In this document: in pieces, positions 25,831 through 34,240 of the stretch
How positions within the stretch are numbered: the stretch's first letter is position 1
Layout: each line of letters begins with the position of its first letter
Program-made: the position numbers and the translations under genes
The notes under the pieces: generated by a model
The model's database searches: none
Told to the model about the DNA's origin: nothing
Seen by the model: the letters and a program-made list of their open reading frames with translations, nothing else
NCBI GenBank assembly: GCA_023411645.1
Contig: JAEYON010000145.1
Span: 1 to 64,000 of the forward strand
Direction of reading: 5' to 3'
From: Bacillota bacterium
GTDB lineage: Bacteria; Bacillota; Clostridia; Acetivibrionales; DTU013
Length of the DNA stretch: 64,000 nt

Positions 25831-26847
25831 GTGCTCCCCGAAATGCGGGGGGAGGCTTTGATTGTTCAGGCAAAGGAAGAGCTTTGTATCTCTCCGTTCG
25901 GAATGCCAGATGTCCATGATATGCAAAAAAATATTTCGGAGCATTTTGACCTGCAAGTGCTCAGCTGCTGTCTACTCGCATTATTCCCCGGTACTGAATT
26001 GAAAAATATAGTTTCCTTTATACTATCATTACATGCCCTGAAGGATTTACTTCGGATTTATCGCAAAAAGAGGGATATTGTCGAAGAATCAGACATACGA
26101 GCTCTTTACGGATGCCTCGCATGTGCTGTTGACCCCTCCAGGAGTGGGGTATGCGGTATTGTTCATTCTCTGCGGAATTCACCTCAATATGTAAAGCAGA
26201 CCTGCCTATCTGACCAGTGCCGTCTGCAATTGGCTGTACTTCCTTCCTTTAAGCAGGCTGCGCCAAAAATAAAAAAATACATGCAGCTCTATATTGATCT
26301 GCAATCGTATCGTCATTATCCCGCCTCTGTCAGCAAGGAAACCTTGAAAAACTGGTGCGGCAGTTATCTCATGCGTTATCCGGAAATCAGCGAGTGGGAA
26401 TTCTGCGCTGCTGCCGACTCCTTTTTGGGAATCGCCGCCATGTACGCTGCCGCCTCCAGGCCAGGTATTTCAGGTGAAGAGATCACATTATTGGATGAAG
26501 CCTGTTTCCCATGGCTAAGTGGACTGTGCTCTCTTCTTGATGCCGCGATTAATTTCAGAACAACAGGAAATACGGAGACCCATAATTTCTTCTCATACTA
26601 CAAAAACCTCAAGGAATGTGAAGATAGGATCCTCTATTTCACAGAAAAAGCAGAAAAAGCATGCATGAAGCTAAAAGAAAGCAGTCTTTATATCAGATTG
26701 CTAAAGACCATGACTGCGCTTTACCTGACCCATCCGGAGGCAGAGTTTGCTATGCTCAGGCTTGCAACGTCCAATATACTGAAAAGAAGCTCCTCTCCGG
26801 CCTACATCCTCCCATGCCGCCTGATGCGCCTATTTCGTCTGATTTAG
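25831..26847 (+). CDS. DUF2600-family protein (YtpB-like sesquarterpene synthase homologue)
   Basis: 338 residues from the first canonical start (GTG 25831). The frame is open from 25759, and GGAGGAGG at 25761-25768 would fit a start near ATT 25777. Residues upstream of the GTG (YADIISGFYQYSF) also look coded. The all-helical body has the family features KKYMQLYIDLQSYRHYP, YPEISEWEFCAAADSFLGIA and CFPWLSGLCSLLDAAINF. In YtpB/tetraprenyl-beta-curcumene synthases the last segment reads LLDYxIDQxED and binds metal; here the acidic residues are replaced (DAAINFRTTGNTE). The family assignment is fair, activity doubtful. It is convergent with spmB. Confidence 0.65.
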   Translation: MLPEMRGEALIVQAKEELCISPFGMPDVHDMQKNISEHFDLQVLSCCLLALFPGTELKNIVSFILSLHALKDLLRIYRKKRDIVEESDIRALYGCLACAVDPSRSGVCGIVHSLRNSPQYVKQTCLSDQCRLQLAVLPSFKQAAPKIKKYMQLYIDLQSYRHYPASVSKETLKNWCGSYLMRYPEISEWEFCAAADSFLGIAAMYAAASRPGISGEEITLLDEACFPWLSGLCSLLDAAINFRTTGNTETHNFFSYYKNLKECEDRILYFTEKAEKACMKLKESSLYIRLLKTMTALYLTHPEAEFAMLRLATSNILKRSSSPAYILPCRLMRLFRLI

Positions 26848-26862
26848 AAAATGGGGACGTTT

Positions 26863-27414
26863 CTACCGGCCAAAAACCAACGCGCAAATCCAGGCAGATG
26901 CGACCACACCTGCGCCATCTGCAATCAAGGCTGCAATGAGAGTATATCTGATATTTTTGATGCCCACTGAGCCGTAATACACAGCAAGAGTATAAAAAAT
27001 AGTTTCTGTGGAACCCATCATAGTTGAGACCACTCTTCCTATATATGAATCCGGCCCATATGTACGAATTAACTCTGATACCAGCGCCAGAGAGGCACTT
27101 CCTGAAATTGGCCGCAGCATCGCAAGAGGCATCGCTTCAGCCGGTATGCCAAGAAGCGATGCTGCGGGAGTCGCAAAATATATAAGGAAATCCAAGGCAC
27201 CGGAAGCTCTGAGCACGCCAACAGCAGTCAGCAAGCCAATAAGCGGGGGAAGTATTTTGATTACCGTGGAGATCCCCTCTGAAGCCCCCTCCACAAAAGC
27301 ATCGTAGACCTTAACATTCTTTAATAGCCCTGCTCCTAAAATCAGCAGAAAAAGCATCGGAATAGCATATAAAGAAATCTGGTTAAACACATCAAGCTTC
27401 ATATGCTTTGACAT
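26863..27414 (-). CDS. spmB: Spore maturation protein B
   Basis: Membrane protein of the SpmA/SpmB pair, needed for spore core dehydration and heat resistance. The start at 27414 (GGGGTGTA then ATG) gives 183 residues. Five or six predicted helices belong to the Gate/nucleoside-recognition fold: ISLYAIPMLFLLILGAGLLK, IKILPPLIGLLTAVGVLRAS and the conserved GSTETIFYTLAVYYGSVGIK. It overlaps spmA by 23 bases, so the two are translationally coupled. Expected in the mother cell or forespore after sporulation onset. Confidence 0.95.
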   Translation of the reverse strand: MSKHMKLDVFNQISLYAIPMLFLLILGAGLLKNVKVYDAFVEGASEGISTVIKILPPLIGLLTAVGVLRASGALDFLIYFATPAASLLGIPAEAMPLAMLRPISGSASLALVSELIRTYGPDSYIGRVVSTMMGSTETIFYTLAVYYGSVGIKNIRYTLIAALIADGAGVVASAWICALVFGR

Positions 27415-28009
27415 TACACCCCACTTTTGATTTTTGCTCCGCAGCCGAAAGTATTCCCACCATGATAATCCCCGTAAGGGTAGCTGCCACTGATGCCACC
27501 CAGACACATACAGTTATTTCCGAAGGTGCGGCGGATCCCGCATCACTTCGCAGGGCGATCACAGTCGCCGGGATAAGCTGGATTGCTGAAGTATTCAGAA
27601 CCAGGAACATACACATGGCATCCGAAGCAGTCCCTTTTCGTATATTTACCTTTTGAAGCTCTCCCATCGCCTTGATACCAAGCGGCGTCGCAGCGTTTCC
27701 AAGCCCCATGAAATTGGCAGCCAGATTCATAACAATTGCTCCAATTGCTTTATCATTATCTTTTATCTCACGAAAGAGCATCTTAAGAACGGGTCTGACC
27801 AACCTGGCAACCACATGGATCAATCCGCTTCTTTCCATTATCTTCATAAGTCCGGACCACAAACACATAATTCCCATCAGCCCAATGCCCAGCTCCACCG
27901 CTCTTCCCGCTGAAGTAAACGCTGCATTGGTAACCTCTTCAATTCTCCCGTTCAATATGCCGATGATAAATCCGATAAAAAGCATACCAACCCAGATATA
28001 GTTCAGCAT
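27392..28009 (-). CDS. spmA: Spore maturation protein A
   Basis: Partner of SpmB. The ATG at 28009 is preferred over 28027 because AAAGGGGGG lies between them. 205 residues, with helices from the first residues (MLNYIWVGMLFIGFIIGILN) and the motifs MGLGNAATPLGIKAMGELQ and FLVLNTSAIQLIPATVIALR. Two TGTCGA elements at 28098-28114 upstream suggest Spo0A involvement. Confidence 0.95.
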   Translation of the reverse strand: MLNYIWVGMLFIGFIIGILNGRIEEVTNAAFTSAGRAVELGIGLMGIMCLWSGLMKIMERSGLIHVVARLVRPVLKMLFREIKDNDKAIGAIVMNLAANFMGLGNAATPLGIKAMGELQKVNIRKGTASDAMCMFLVLNTSAIQLIPATVIALRSDAGSAAPSEITVCVWVASVAATLTGIIMVGILSAAEQKSKVGCNVKAYEA

Positions 28010-28096
28010 CTTATCCCCCCCTTTCATTTATATGAGGATGTGCATTTATTATTTCAAATTTGAGGGCATTTTTATTGTAAAAAACGAGTACAAGAC

Positions 28097-28114
28097 TTGT
28101 CGACTTTTGTCGAT
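28097..28114. promoter_or_regulatory. Paired Spo0A-box-like elements upstream of spmA
   Basis: TTGTCGAC (28097-28104) and TTGTCGAT (28107-28114) are two direct 0A-box-like elements (consensus TGTCGAA), 10 bases apart. They lie in the spmA-abrB intergenic region, 88 bases upstream of spmA. Confidence 0.4.
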
Positions 28115-28314
28115 TAATTTTATCAAATTTCCAGTTAATATTTGGGTAATATTTGCCTGTTAAATTTCACCTTATATAAATGTCATTTTTTATCATTACT
28201 CCGTCCACCTTGTTAGCCCTTGATTTCCAAGCATTATGTAATTATTCGCATGATTTTAATGTATTTTTTCCCATTATTGCCATAACATTTTTTTGAATTT
28301 CTATAAATTAATTG

Positions 28315-28365
28315 TTGACGATTATTGGAATTTATGCTAATATAAAATCATAAAAGAATGTCGAA
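28315..28365 (+). promoter_or_regulatory. abrB promoter with an overlapping Spo0A box
   Basis: TTGACG (28315-28320) and TAATAT (28338-28343) are 17 bases apart. A perfect 0A box TGTCGAA lies at 28359-28365, just after the expected transcription start. In B. subtilis Spo0A represses abrB from boxes downstream of the promoter, so the arrangement is the same. The rest of 28010-28389 holds no gene. Confidence 0.65.
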
Positions 28366-28389
28366 TAATGTTAATAAAGGAGGAATAGT

Positions 28390-28629
28390 ATGAAGTCTAC
28401 CGGTATAGTTAGAAAGGTTGATGAGCTGGGAAGAGTTGTCCTTCCAATAGAGTTAAGAAGAACTCTTGATATTGCGGAAAAAGATGCTCTTGAAATCTAT
28501 GTTGATGGCGCAACTATCATTTTAAAGAAATATGAGCCAGCTTGCATCTTTTGCGGAGATGCAAAGGATGTTGCCGTATACAAAGGCAAGAACATTTGCC
28601 CGAACTGCATGAAAGAATTGAAGAAATAA
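28390..28629 (+). CDS. abrB: AbrB-family transition-state regulator
   Basis: 79 residues. The N-terminal SpoVT/AbrB swapped-hairpin DNA-binding domain is seen in STGIVRKVDELGRVVLPIEL and RRTLDI. The C-terminal part contains CIFCGDAKDVAVYKGKNICP and a following NCMK, a four-Cys zinc-ribbon-like element common in clostridial AbrB proteins. Ribosome binding site AAAGGAGG at 28376-28383. It is transcribed against its neighbours, as in Bacillus, and represses stationary-phase genes until Spo0A shuts it off. Confidence 0.95.
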   Translation: MKSTGIVRKVDELGRVVLPIELRRTLDIAEKDALEIYVDGATIILKKYEPACIFCGDAKDVAVYKGKNICPNCMKELKK

Positions 28630-28660
28630 TCAAAACATGCACATATATTTAAATTCCCAG

Positions 28661-28691
28661 GAGAGCCTACTTCTTAATGAAACGGGCTCTC
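28661..28691 (+). terminator. Terminator of abrB
   Basis: GAGAGCC pairs with GGCTCTC over a 17-base loop, followed by ATTATTTATTT. It sits between abrB and the convergent rsmI. Confidence 0.65.
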
Positions 28692-28747
28692 ATTATTTAT
28701 TTGCTGCAAACTGGTAGCATAGGGGCATGCTTTACTTGCGGGTTAAG

Positions 28748-29596
28748 TTATTTATCCAGGAGGCTGTTATAGACATCCCTTTTACTCAAACCTCTATCTT
28801 CGGCCACTCGTTTCATAGCTTCCTTTTTGTCCAGGCCCCTTTCAGTATACTTTCTGACATGATCTTTAAGACTGATCTCGAACCAACTATTGATCCTGTT
28901 CTCTTCAATCTGTCGCTCGTCTGCGCCTTCAAGGATCAACACAAATTCGCCTTTTGGCGATTCACTTTCATATTTTTGGATTGCTTCATCAAGGGTAGTT
29001 CGGATAATCTCCTCAAACTTTTTTGTCAATTCTCTTGCAAGAGAGATCCTTCTGTTGCCAAAGGCCTCTTTCAGGTCCTTGAGCGTATGTATCAGCTTAT
29101 GGGGCGCTTCATAGAAGACAAGAGTTCTCGTATCTTCTTTGATGGATTTCAGCCTGTCATTGCGCATTCTTTTGTTTATTGGTAAAAACCCTTCAAAACT
29201 GAATCTTCCAGAAGGCAGTCCGGACAAAACCAGTCCGGTTATGACAGCGGCAGGGCCGGGAATCATTGACAGCGGTATCCCATGTTCCACCGCAAGCCTG
29301 ACCAGATCCTCCCCGGGATCGGAAATACCCGGGCATCCTGCATCCGATACAAGAGCAATATTTTTGCCGGCCAACAACTGCCCGATCAGGGTTTCCCCCT
29401 TTTCGATTTTATTGTGCTCATGATAACTGATCAGAGTGTTTTTAATTTCGAAATGATTCAGCAGTTTAATTGTTTGCCTCGTATCCTCCGCTGCAATCAC
29501 ATCTACTTCCTTCAAAACTCGCAGAGCACGGAGCGTAATATCCTCCAGATTGCCTATTGGCGTTGCCACGAGATAGAGTGTCCCTGATTTACTCAA
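28748..29596 (-). CDS. rsmI: 16S rRNA (cytidine1402-2'-O) methyltransferase
   Basis: A tetrapyrrole-methylase-fold enzyme that methylates the ribose of C1402 in the decoding centre. 282 residues, with the family start GTLYLVATPIGNLEDITLRA and AAEDTR, SYHEHN, SDAGCPGISDPG and AAVITGLVLSGLPSGRFSFE. It ends in the RsmI C-terminal helix-turn region (GLSKRDVYNSLL). Third to last gene of the left-reading yaa-yab block. Confidence 0.97.
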   Translation of the reverse strand: MSKSGTLYLVATPIGNLEDITLRALRVLKEVDVIAAEDTRQTIKLLNHFEIKNTLISYHEHNKIEKGETLIGQLLAGKNIALVSDAGCPGISDPGEDLVRLAVEHGIPLSMIPGPAAVITGLVLSGLPSGRFSFEGFLPINKRMRNDRLKSIKEDTRTLVFYEAPHKLIHTLKDLKEAFGNRRISLARELTKKFEEIIRTTLDEAIQKYESESPKGEFVLILEGADERQIEENRINSWFEISLKDHVRKYTERGLDKKEAMKRVAEDRGLSKRDVYNSLLDK

Positions 29597-29654
29597 TGCT
29601 TCTAACCCTCCTGCTTATAATACCTTGGCTTAAAACACTGCCGGCAGCTGATAA

Positions 29655-30407
29655 TCATTTGTTTTTCAGTTGTCGGCCATATATTTCATCAATTTCACTT
29701 GAATAATGACCAAAGCTGTCGTATATATATAACGGTTCTTGAACCCTTAGCTCAGGATTTCCGTTTCTGGCCCCGCCTATTAGAACAAGATTGGGTCCTT
29801 TCTCCGGCGAAGGATGCACCAGTCTGAGCTGCTTTGGTTCAATTCCATAATGGCGCATGTGATACATAATATCCGTCAGCCGTTGAGGCCTGTGTACCAT
29901 GGAAAATTTTCCACCAGGGCGAAGTAGCTTTGCTGCCGTTGACACCACATCCTCAAGTGTGCACAAGATCTCATGCCTGGATATGGCCTTTGCATCAGCG
30001 GGGTTAAGCAATCCTCCCCCTTTCTCCATATAGGGCGGGTTTGATACAACAGCATCAAAGCTTGAAGCCCCAAAAAGCTTCACCGCATCTTTAATATCGC
30101 CCTGCACGATCCTGACTCGATCGTCAAGGCTGTTCAAGCTGACGCTTCGTTTAGCCATTTCCGCCATTTCCGGCTGTATTTCAAGACCTGTCACTCGGCA
30201 TGGTTCTTTTTTCGCAGCAATTAAGACGGCTATAATACCCGTTCCCGTCCCAAGATCAATCACTTCTGAGTCTTTCGGGACCTGTGCAAAATGAGAAAGA
30301 AGCACAGCATCCACGCCAAAGCAGAACCCATCTCTTTTCTGGAGCAGTCTTAGCCCTTTATATTGAAGGTCATCAAGCCTCTCATTTTCATGAATTTCAA
30401 AATTCAA
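29655..30407 (-). CDS. TrmN6-like tRNA adenine methyltransferase (YabB)
   Basis: An S-adenosylmethionine methyltransferase of the TrmN6/YfiC group that methylates A37 of tRNA1(Val) in E. coli. The TTG at 30407 with GGAGGG 9 bases upstream gives 250 residues. Motifs are GFCFGVDAVLL, VIDLGTGTGIIAVLIA and the catalytic NPPY in VVSNPPYMEK. Residues HEILCTLEDVV and GGKFSMVHRP follow the family pattern. It holds the yabB position in the Bacillus-like order. Confidence 0.92.
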   Translation of the reverse strand: MNFEIHENERLDDLQYKGLRLLQKRDGFCFGVDAVLLSHFAQVPKDSEVIDLGTGTGIIAVLIAAKKEPCRVTGLEIQPEMAEMAKRSVSLNSLDDRVRIVQGDIKDAVKLFGASSFDAVVSNPPYMEKGGGLLNPADAKAISRHEILCTLEDVVSTAAKLLRPGGKFSMVHRPQRLTDIMYHMRHYGIEPKQLRLVHPSPEKGPNLVLIGGARNGNPELRVQEPLYIYDSFGHYSSEIDEIYGRQLKNK

Positions 30408-30486
30408 ACAGTAAATCCCTCCAAAAAACAAGGAGCCATGCCTCAGCGCTATGCCGATGCCTGACCCCTTCTATGCTTCAGAAAAA

Positions 30487-30657
30487 TTATTCCGGTTTTG
30501 GTGCGTCTACCGGACAAACATTTGCACATGCGCCGCACTCAATGCATTCTCCCGCATCTATTTCATACTTGCTTTCACCTGCGGAAATGCATGAAACAGG
30601 ACATTCTGGTTCACATGCGCCACAGCTGATACAATCATCACTAATACAATATGCCAT
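30487..30657 (-). CDS. 2[4Fe-4S] ferredoxin
   Basis: A 56-residue clostridial-type ferredoxin, ATG at 30657 with AGGGGG upstream. Two CxxCxxCxxxCP motifs are visible: CISCGACEPECPVSC and CIECGACANVCPVD, each closed by a Cys-Pro. It carries low-potential electrons for hydrogenase, pyruvate oxidoreductase and other enzymes. In Bacillus the yabA gene occupies this place between yaaT and yabB; ferredoxin at this site is common in Clostridia. Confidence 0.95.
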   Translation of the reverse strand: MAYCISDDCISCGACEPECPVSCISAGESKYEIDAGECIECGACANVCPVDAPKPE

Positions 30658-30803
30658 TCTGACTTACCCCCTCAAGACTAATTAGTTTTTACAGCTGCTT
30701 GTACACAATGTACAATAAAGCCTATACCATTCTATCACTAAAGTCGGTTTATGAAAATACCTTTTCGTAAACTTATTCAATAGCTCTTGTCTATTCAAGC
30801 TAA

Positions 30804-31673
30804 TCAATCCTCAAGAGCTTTGAGTTCTTCAATTTCGGCCTCTGAATCATCAAATAAGGAAACATCCTTTATGAGTTTAATTTCATCCATCTTATACGAC
30901 ATCAGATCTGTGTCGTTGCCTTTATCCAGTTTTACCTTAACGGTCTCCTTGATCAGAAAGACTTCAACCACAACTCCCTGCCCTTGCGGGGTCTCAACAA
31001 TAGCCCCTGTTTTCGGCGCTTTCTTTATGATAGATTCATATGCATCCTGCTCATATTTCAGGCAGCACATCAGTCTGCCGCAGGTGCCGGATATTTTTGT
31101 CGGATTGAGTGAAAGTCCCTGCTCCTTTGCCATTTTGATAGAGACCGGCTGAAATTCTCCAAGGTACGAGCTACAGCAAAGCACTCGCCCGCAAATCCCT
31201 ATACCGCCCATCATTTTGGACTCGTCACGCACACCTATCTGACGCAGCTCAATACGTGTTTTGAATATAGCGGCAAGATCCTTGACCAGTTCCCTGAAGT
31301 CAACCCTTCCATCGGCTGTAAAATAAAACAGGATCTTATTATTATCAAATGTGTACTCCACATCGATCAGTTTCATTTCCAGGTTGTGTTCTCTAATCTT
31401 TTGAAGGCAAGTCGCAAAGGCTTCCTTTTCCTTCCTCATGTTGTCGGAGGCACGCTTTACGTCCTCTTCCGTTGCAATCCTCATAACCTTTTTGAGCGGA
31501 GCAACAATCTCCTCATTGGTCACTTCTCTGGTTTTGATTACTGTTTCTCCGAATTCAATACCCCTTGCTGTTTCAACAATAACATTGGTACCGACATCTA
31601 TCTCAAATTGATCAGGGTCAAAGTAATATACCTTCCCGGCCTTCTTAAACCTGACTCCAACCACCTTTACCAT
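30804..31673 (-). CDS. ricT: PSP1-domain protein RicT (YaaT)
   Basis: Part of the RicAFT (Y) complex that assists RNase Y and Spo0A phosphorylation in Bacillus; also needed for sporulation. 289 residues with an N-terminal PSP1 fold (VVGVRFKKAGKVYYFDPDQF). A cysteine-rich iron-sulfur binding stretch is seen in GGIGICGRVLCCSSYLGEF and KISGTCGRLMCCLKYE. The acidic C-terminus is variable. It overlaps the holB stop by one base. Confidence 0.95.
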   Translation of the reverse strand: MVKVVGVRFKKAGKVYYFDPDQFEIDVGTNVIVETARGIEFGETVIKTREVTNEEIVAPLKKVMRIATEEDVKRASDNMRKEKEAFATCLQKIREHNLEMKLIDVEYTFDNNKILFYFTADGRVDFRELVKDLAAIFKTRIELRQIGVRDESKMMGGIGICGRVLCCSSYLGEFQPVSIKMAKEQGLSLNPTKISGTCGRLMCCLKYEQDAYESIIKKAPKTGAIVETPQGQGVVVEVFLIKETVKVKLDKGNDTDLMSYKMDEIKLIKDVSLFDDSEAEIEELKALED

Positions 31674-32665
31674 TAAAAATCCTCCCTGAGCTTGAATAAC
31701 AGTTGATCTATAACAAGCTGATAATTTGCATTCCTTCTTAGAGCCCTGCGAGCTGCCACAATGGCCTCAATATTGTCTATAAGCCTGCTGCTGCAACCTG
31801 TCTGGGAACTATTATTATGTACTATCATATCCTTTTTGTCTGAATTAATCAACTTATTTTCATTTCCAGTCTCACTCATTACCAAAAGGTCCCTGTAGTA
31901 CAGGAGTATAACGTCCAACAGCAGCCCCGCGTTGTCCTTCTGTTCTTCCATAAAAGCTGAAAACGACAAAATATCCTGTGTTTTGCCCTTTGCAATTCCC
32001 GGCAGGAATGCCATGACCTGCTCACGCAGACGTGAAAATTCTCCGGATTCAGCCAATTCCAGTGCCGCTCCGATGTTTCCGTCAGCATAATCAGCTGCCA
32101 GCGTGATGATGTCATTGTTCTTTCCTGTCCTTTCAATCAGAGCTTGAACGACCTGCGCCTTGGAATATCTGTTAAAATGGACGTGCTGCGCCCTGGAACG
32201 TATGGTTTCAAGAAGTGCCTCATAATTACTGGTCAGCAGAATGATTACGACATAGCCGGGAGGCTCCTCAAATGTTTTAAGCAGACAGTTTTGCGCCTGA
32301 ATCGTCATTTTTACCGCATCCTCAATAACATAGACCTTATGTGACGAGTATACCGGTTTGACTGCAACATCCCCCTGGAGCTCACGGATCAGCTCGACGC
32401 CAATGCTCTGCTCTTCAGTATTGATTCGGTGATAATCCGGGTTGGAGTCATTTTTAAAGAGATGGCATGCGGGACACTGCCCGCACATTGTTCCAGATTG
32501 CGAATCATTGCATAATAAAAGACCGGCAAATATATGGGCTATCGTTTTCTTACCCATTCCGGCAGATCCGGAAAAAATATATGCATGTCCAATTCTATTT
32601 TCAGACAGCGACCTCTTCAGGCTGCTGATAACTTCCTGCTGACCGATTATATCGCTGAAATCCAC
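31673..32665 (-). CDS. holB: DNA polymerase III delta' subunit
   Basis: Clamp-loader component that opens and loads the sliding clamp. 330 residues; AAA+ fold with P-loop-like SGSAGMGKKTIAHIFAG, zinc-binding Cys in MCGQCPACHLF, and NCLLKTFEEPPGYVVIILLT with sensor-1 TSN. The C-terminal collar domain is less conserved. It is co-directional with yaaR upstream and ricT downstream. Confidence 0.93.
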   Translation of the reverse strand: MDFSDIIGQQEVISSLKRSLSENRIGHAYIFSGSAGMGKKTIAHIFAGLLLCNDSQSGTMCGQCPACHLFKNDSNPDYHRINTEEQSIGVELIRELQGDVAVKPVYSSHKVYVIEDAVKMTIQAQNCLLKTFEEPPGYVVIILLTSNYEALLETIRSRAQHVHFNRYSKAQVVQALIERTGKNNDIITLAADYADGNIGAALELAESGEFSRLREQVMAFLPGIAKGKTQDILSFSAFMEEQKDNAGLLLDVILLYYRDLLVMSETGNENKLINSDKKDMIVHNNSSQTGCSSRLIDNIEAIVAARRALRRNANYQLVIDQLLFKLREDF

Positions 32666-32712
32666 ATTGATCTCCTTATTGCGCCAATTGCCTAAATGCT
32701 TTGCATTGCAGT

Positions 32713-33165
32713 TTACAAGAATAAGTCAAGTATCAGCCCCCTGATGTCCTCAAGACGCCTAAGGAGGCTGATATTATTACTTTCGCCGTTCAGAACGTCC
32801 TGAGTTAGTTGATCCAATTCATCATTAATATTTTTAATGATTGCATAAACCGTATGCCTGCCTCTTCTATCAAGAATGCTCTTTTTAGAAAACTTTTTTG
32901 AATTTCCAAGAGCCAGACCCAGGAATTCGGTAATCAACTTCTTATATAGCTTCAATTCTCTTATATCTACTCTTTTTGCCAGTGTTTCGCCCTGTTTGAC
33001 GATATTTCTCATGAGCATATCCAGATGCTGCTCATAATTCGAGTCTTCCGCCATTACCAGATGGCTTTGGAAGTCTGCATTTTTTCCCGCCTTTACCTTC
33101 GACTCATCCTTTACAGGCAATCCTGTAACACCCGCTGCGTTACTCAGTGTATCTCTGACCTTCAA
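32713..33165 (-). CDS. yaaR: YaaR-family protein (DUF327)
   Basis: Small Firmicutes protein of unknown biochemical function. The TTG at 33165 is favoured as start because GGGGGGG lies 6 bases upstream; the product is 150 residues. Features are the helical DUF327 pattern VKQGETLAKRVDIRELKLYK and FLGLALGNSKKFSKKSILDR, ending with LRRLEDIRGLILDLFL. Located between darA and holB, as in Bacillus yaaR. A helical cytoplasmic protein. Confidence 0.88.
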   Translation of the reverse strand: MKVRDTLSNAAGVTGLPVKDESKVKAGKNADFQSHLVMAEDSNYEQHLDMLMRNIVKQGETLAKRVDIRELKLYKKLITEFLGLALGNSKKFSKKSILDRRGRHTVYAIIKNINDELDQLTQDVLNGESNNISLLRRLEDIRGLILDLFL

Positions 33166-33201
33166 GGCACACCCCCCCAAGCCACACCAGCTCTGCGGAC
33201 A

Positions 33202-33531
33202 CTACGCTTTTTCAAAGCGTTCAACATCAATCACGAATATTGTAGCTCCTCCAACGACCACCTCAACAGGATATGGAATAAACATGCCGCCCATGCCGTT
33301 TGGTGTCATGCTGGAATTGATAACCTGTTTTCTGCTTTTGGATTTTTTCTTGATAACATCAATCACCGTATCAAGATTATCTTCTTCAATACCCACCAAC
33401 AGAGTTGTGTTTCCCGCTTTGAGAAATCCTCCCGAAGAACAGAGCTTGGTTACGCTGAACCCATTTTTGTTCAACTCTTCCATGACCTTCGGGCCATCCT
33501 CATCGTGAACAATAGCAAATACAAGTTTCAT
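33202..33531 (-). CDS. darA: Cyclic-di-AMP receptor DarA (YaaQ)
   Basis: A PII-like signal protein, 109 residues, that binds c-di-AMP. Conserved features are MKLVFAIVHDEDGPKVMEEL, FSVTKLCSSGGFLKAGNTTL (the Gly/Ser/Thr loop of the nucleotide site), LVGIEEDNLDTVIDVI and the final VGGATIFVIDVERFE. Located between tmk and yaaR as in other Firmicutes. Confidence 0.95.
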   Translation of the reverse strand: MKLVFAIVHDEDGPKVMEELNKNGFSVTKLCSSGGFLKAGNTTLLVGIEEDNLDTVIDVIKKKSKSRKQVINSSMTPNGMGGMFIPYPVEVVVGGATIFVIDVERFEKA

Positions 33532-33563
33532 GAACTCAACCTCCTCTGAAATGGTTCTATATA

Positions 33564-34202
33564 CTAAACCGATCTGATAAAACCAAAGGCTGCATCGATC
33601 TGTCTTCTGACATCAATCCGGACAAGCTCTGCAGGCTTTGATGCATCAATCGTTTTAATTCTGTCAGGACACCTTCGCGCCAGTTCCTTATACCCATCAT
33701 AGACCCTTCGATGAAAATCCATAGCTTCATTTTCGATTCTGTCGCTGCTTGTCGCTTCGTTTCGCCTTTTCAAACCGATCTCGGGAGCCACGTCAAAAAA
33801 GAAAGTGATGTCCGGCATGATTCCGTTAATGGCTATATCAGTTATTTTCTCCAGCACATCCAGGCTTCTGCCTCTTCCAAAGCCCTGGTATGCGTAAAAG
33901 GAATCTACATAGCGGTCACATATAACGTTGATATTTTTTTCAAGAGACGGTTTGATCACCTGGTCCACCAGCTGCGCCCTTGATGCAGAATATAGAAGCA
34001 GCTCCGCTGTATCGGACATTTCAGCATTATCAGCATCCAAAACGATGGAGCGAATATTTTCACTGATACGTGTACCACCGGGTTCTCTGGTCAGTAACAC
34101 CTTGAACCCCAATGAAGACAGGTACTCCTGCATGTTCCCGATTTGTGTCGTTTTCCCGCTTCCATCAAGCCCTTCAACTGTTATAAACAGTCCTCTTGTC
34201 AT
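33564..34202 (-). CDS. tmk: Thymidylate kinase
   Basis: Phosphorylates dTMP to dTDP. The ATG at 34202 with GGGTGG 6-7 bases upstream is preferred to the one at 34220; 212 residues. P-loop FITVEGLDGSGKTTQIGN, DR(x) motif in LLTREPGGTRISE, ICDRYVDSFYAYQGFGRG and the lid with GLKRRNEATSSDRIE. It follows the decarboxylase gene across a 40-bp near-perfect palindrome. Confidence 0.95.
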   Translation of the reverse strand: MTRGLFITVEGLDGSGKTTQIGNMQEYLSSLGFKVLLTREPGGTRISENIRSIVLDADNAEMSDTAELLLYSASRAQLVDQVIKPSLEKNINVICDRYVDSFYAYQGFGRGRSLDVLEKITDIAINGIMPDITFFFDVAPEIGLKRRNEATSSDRIENEAMDFHRRVYDGYKELARRCPDRIKTIDASKPAELVRIDVRRQIDAAFGFIRSV

Positions 34203-34240
34203 ATAATTACCCACCCGCAACTCAAATAAGCGTTCTCTTA

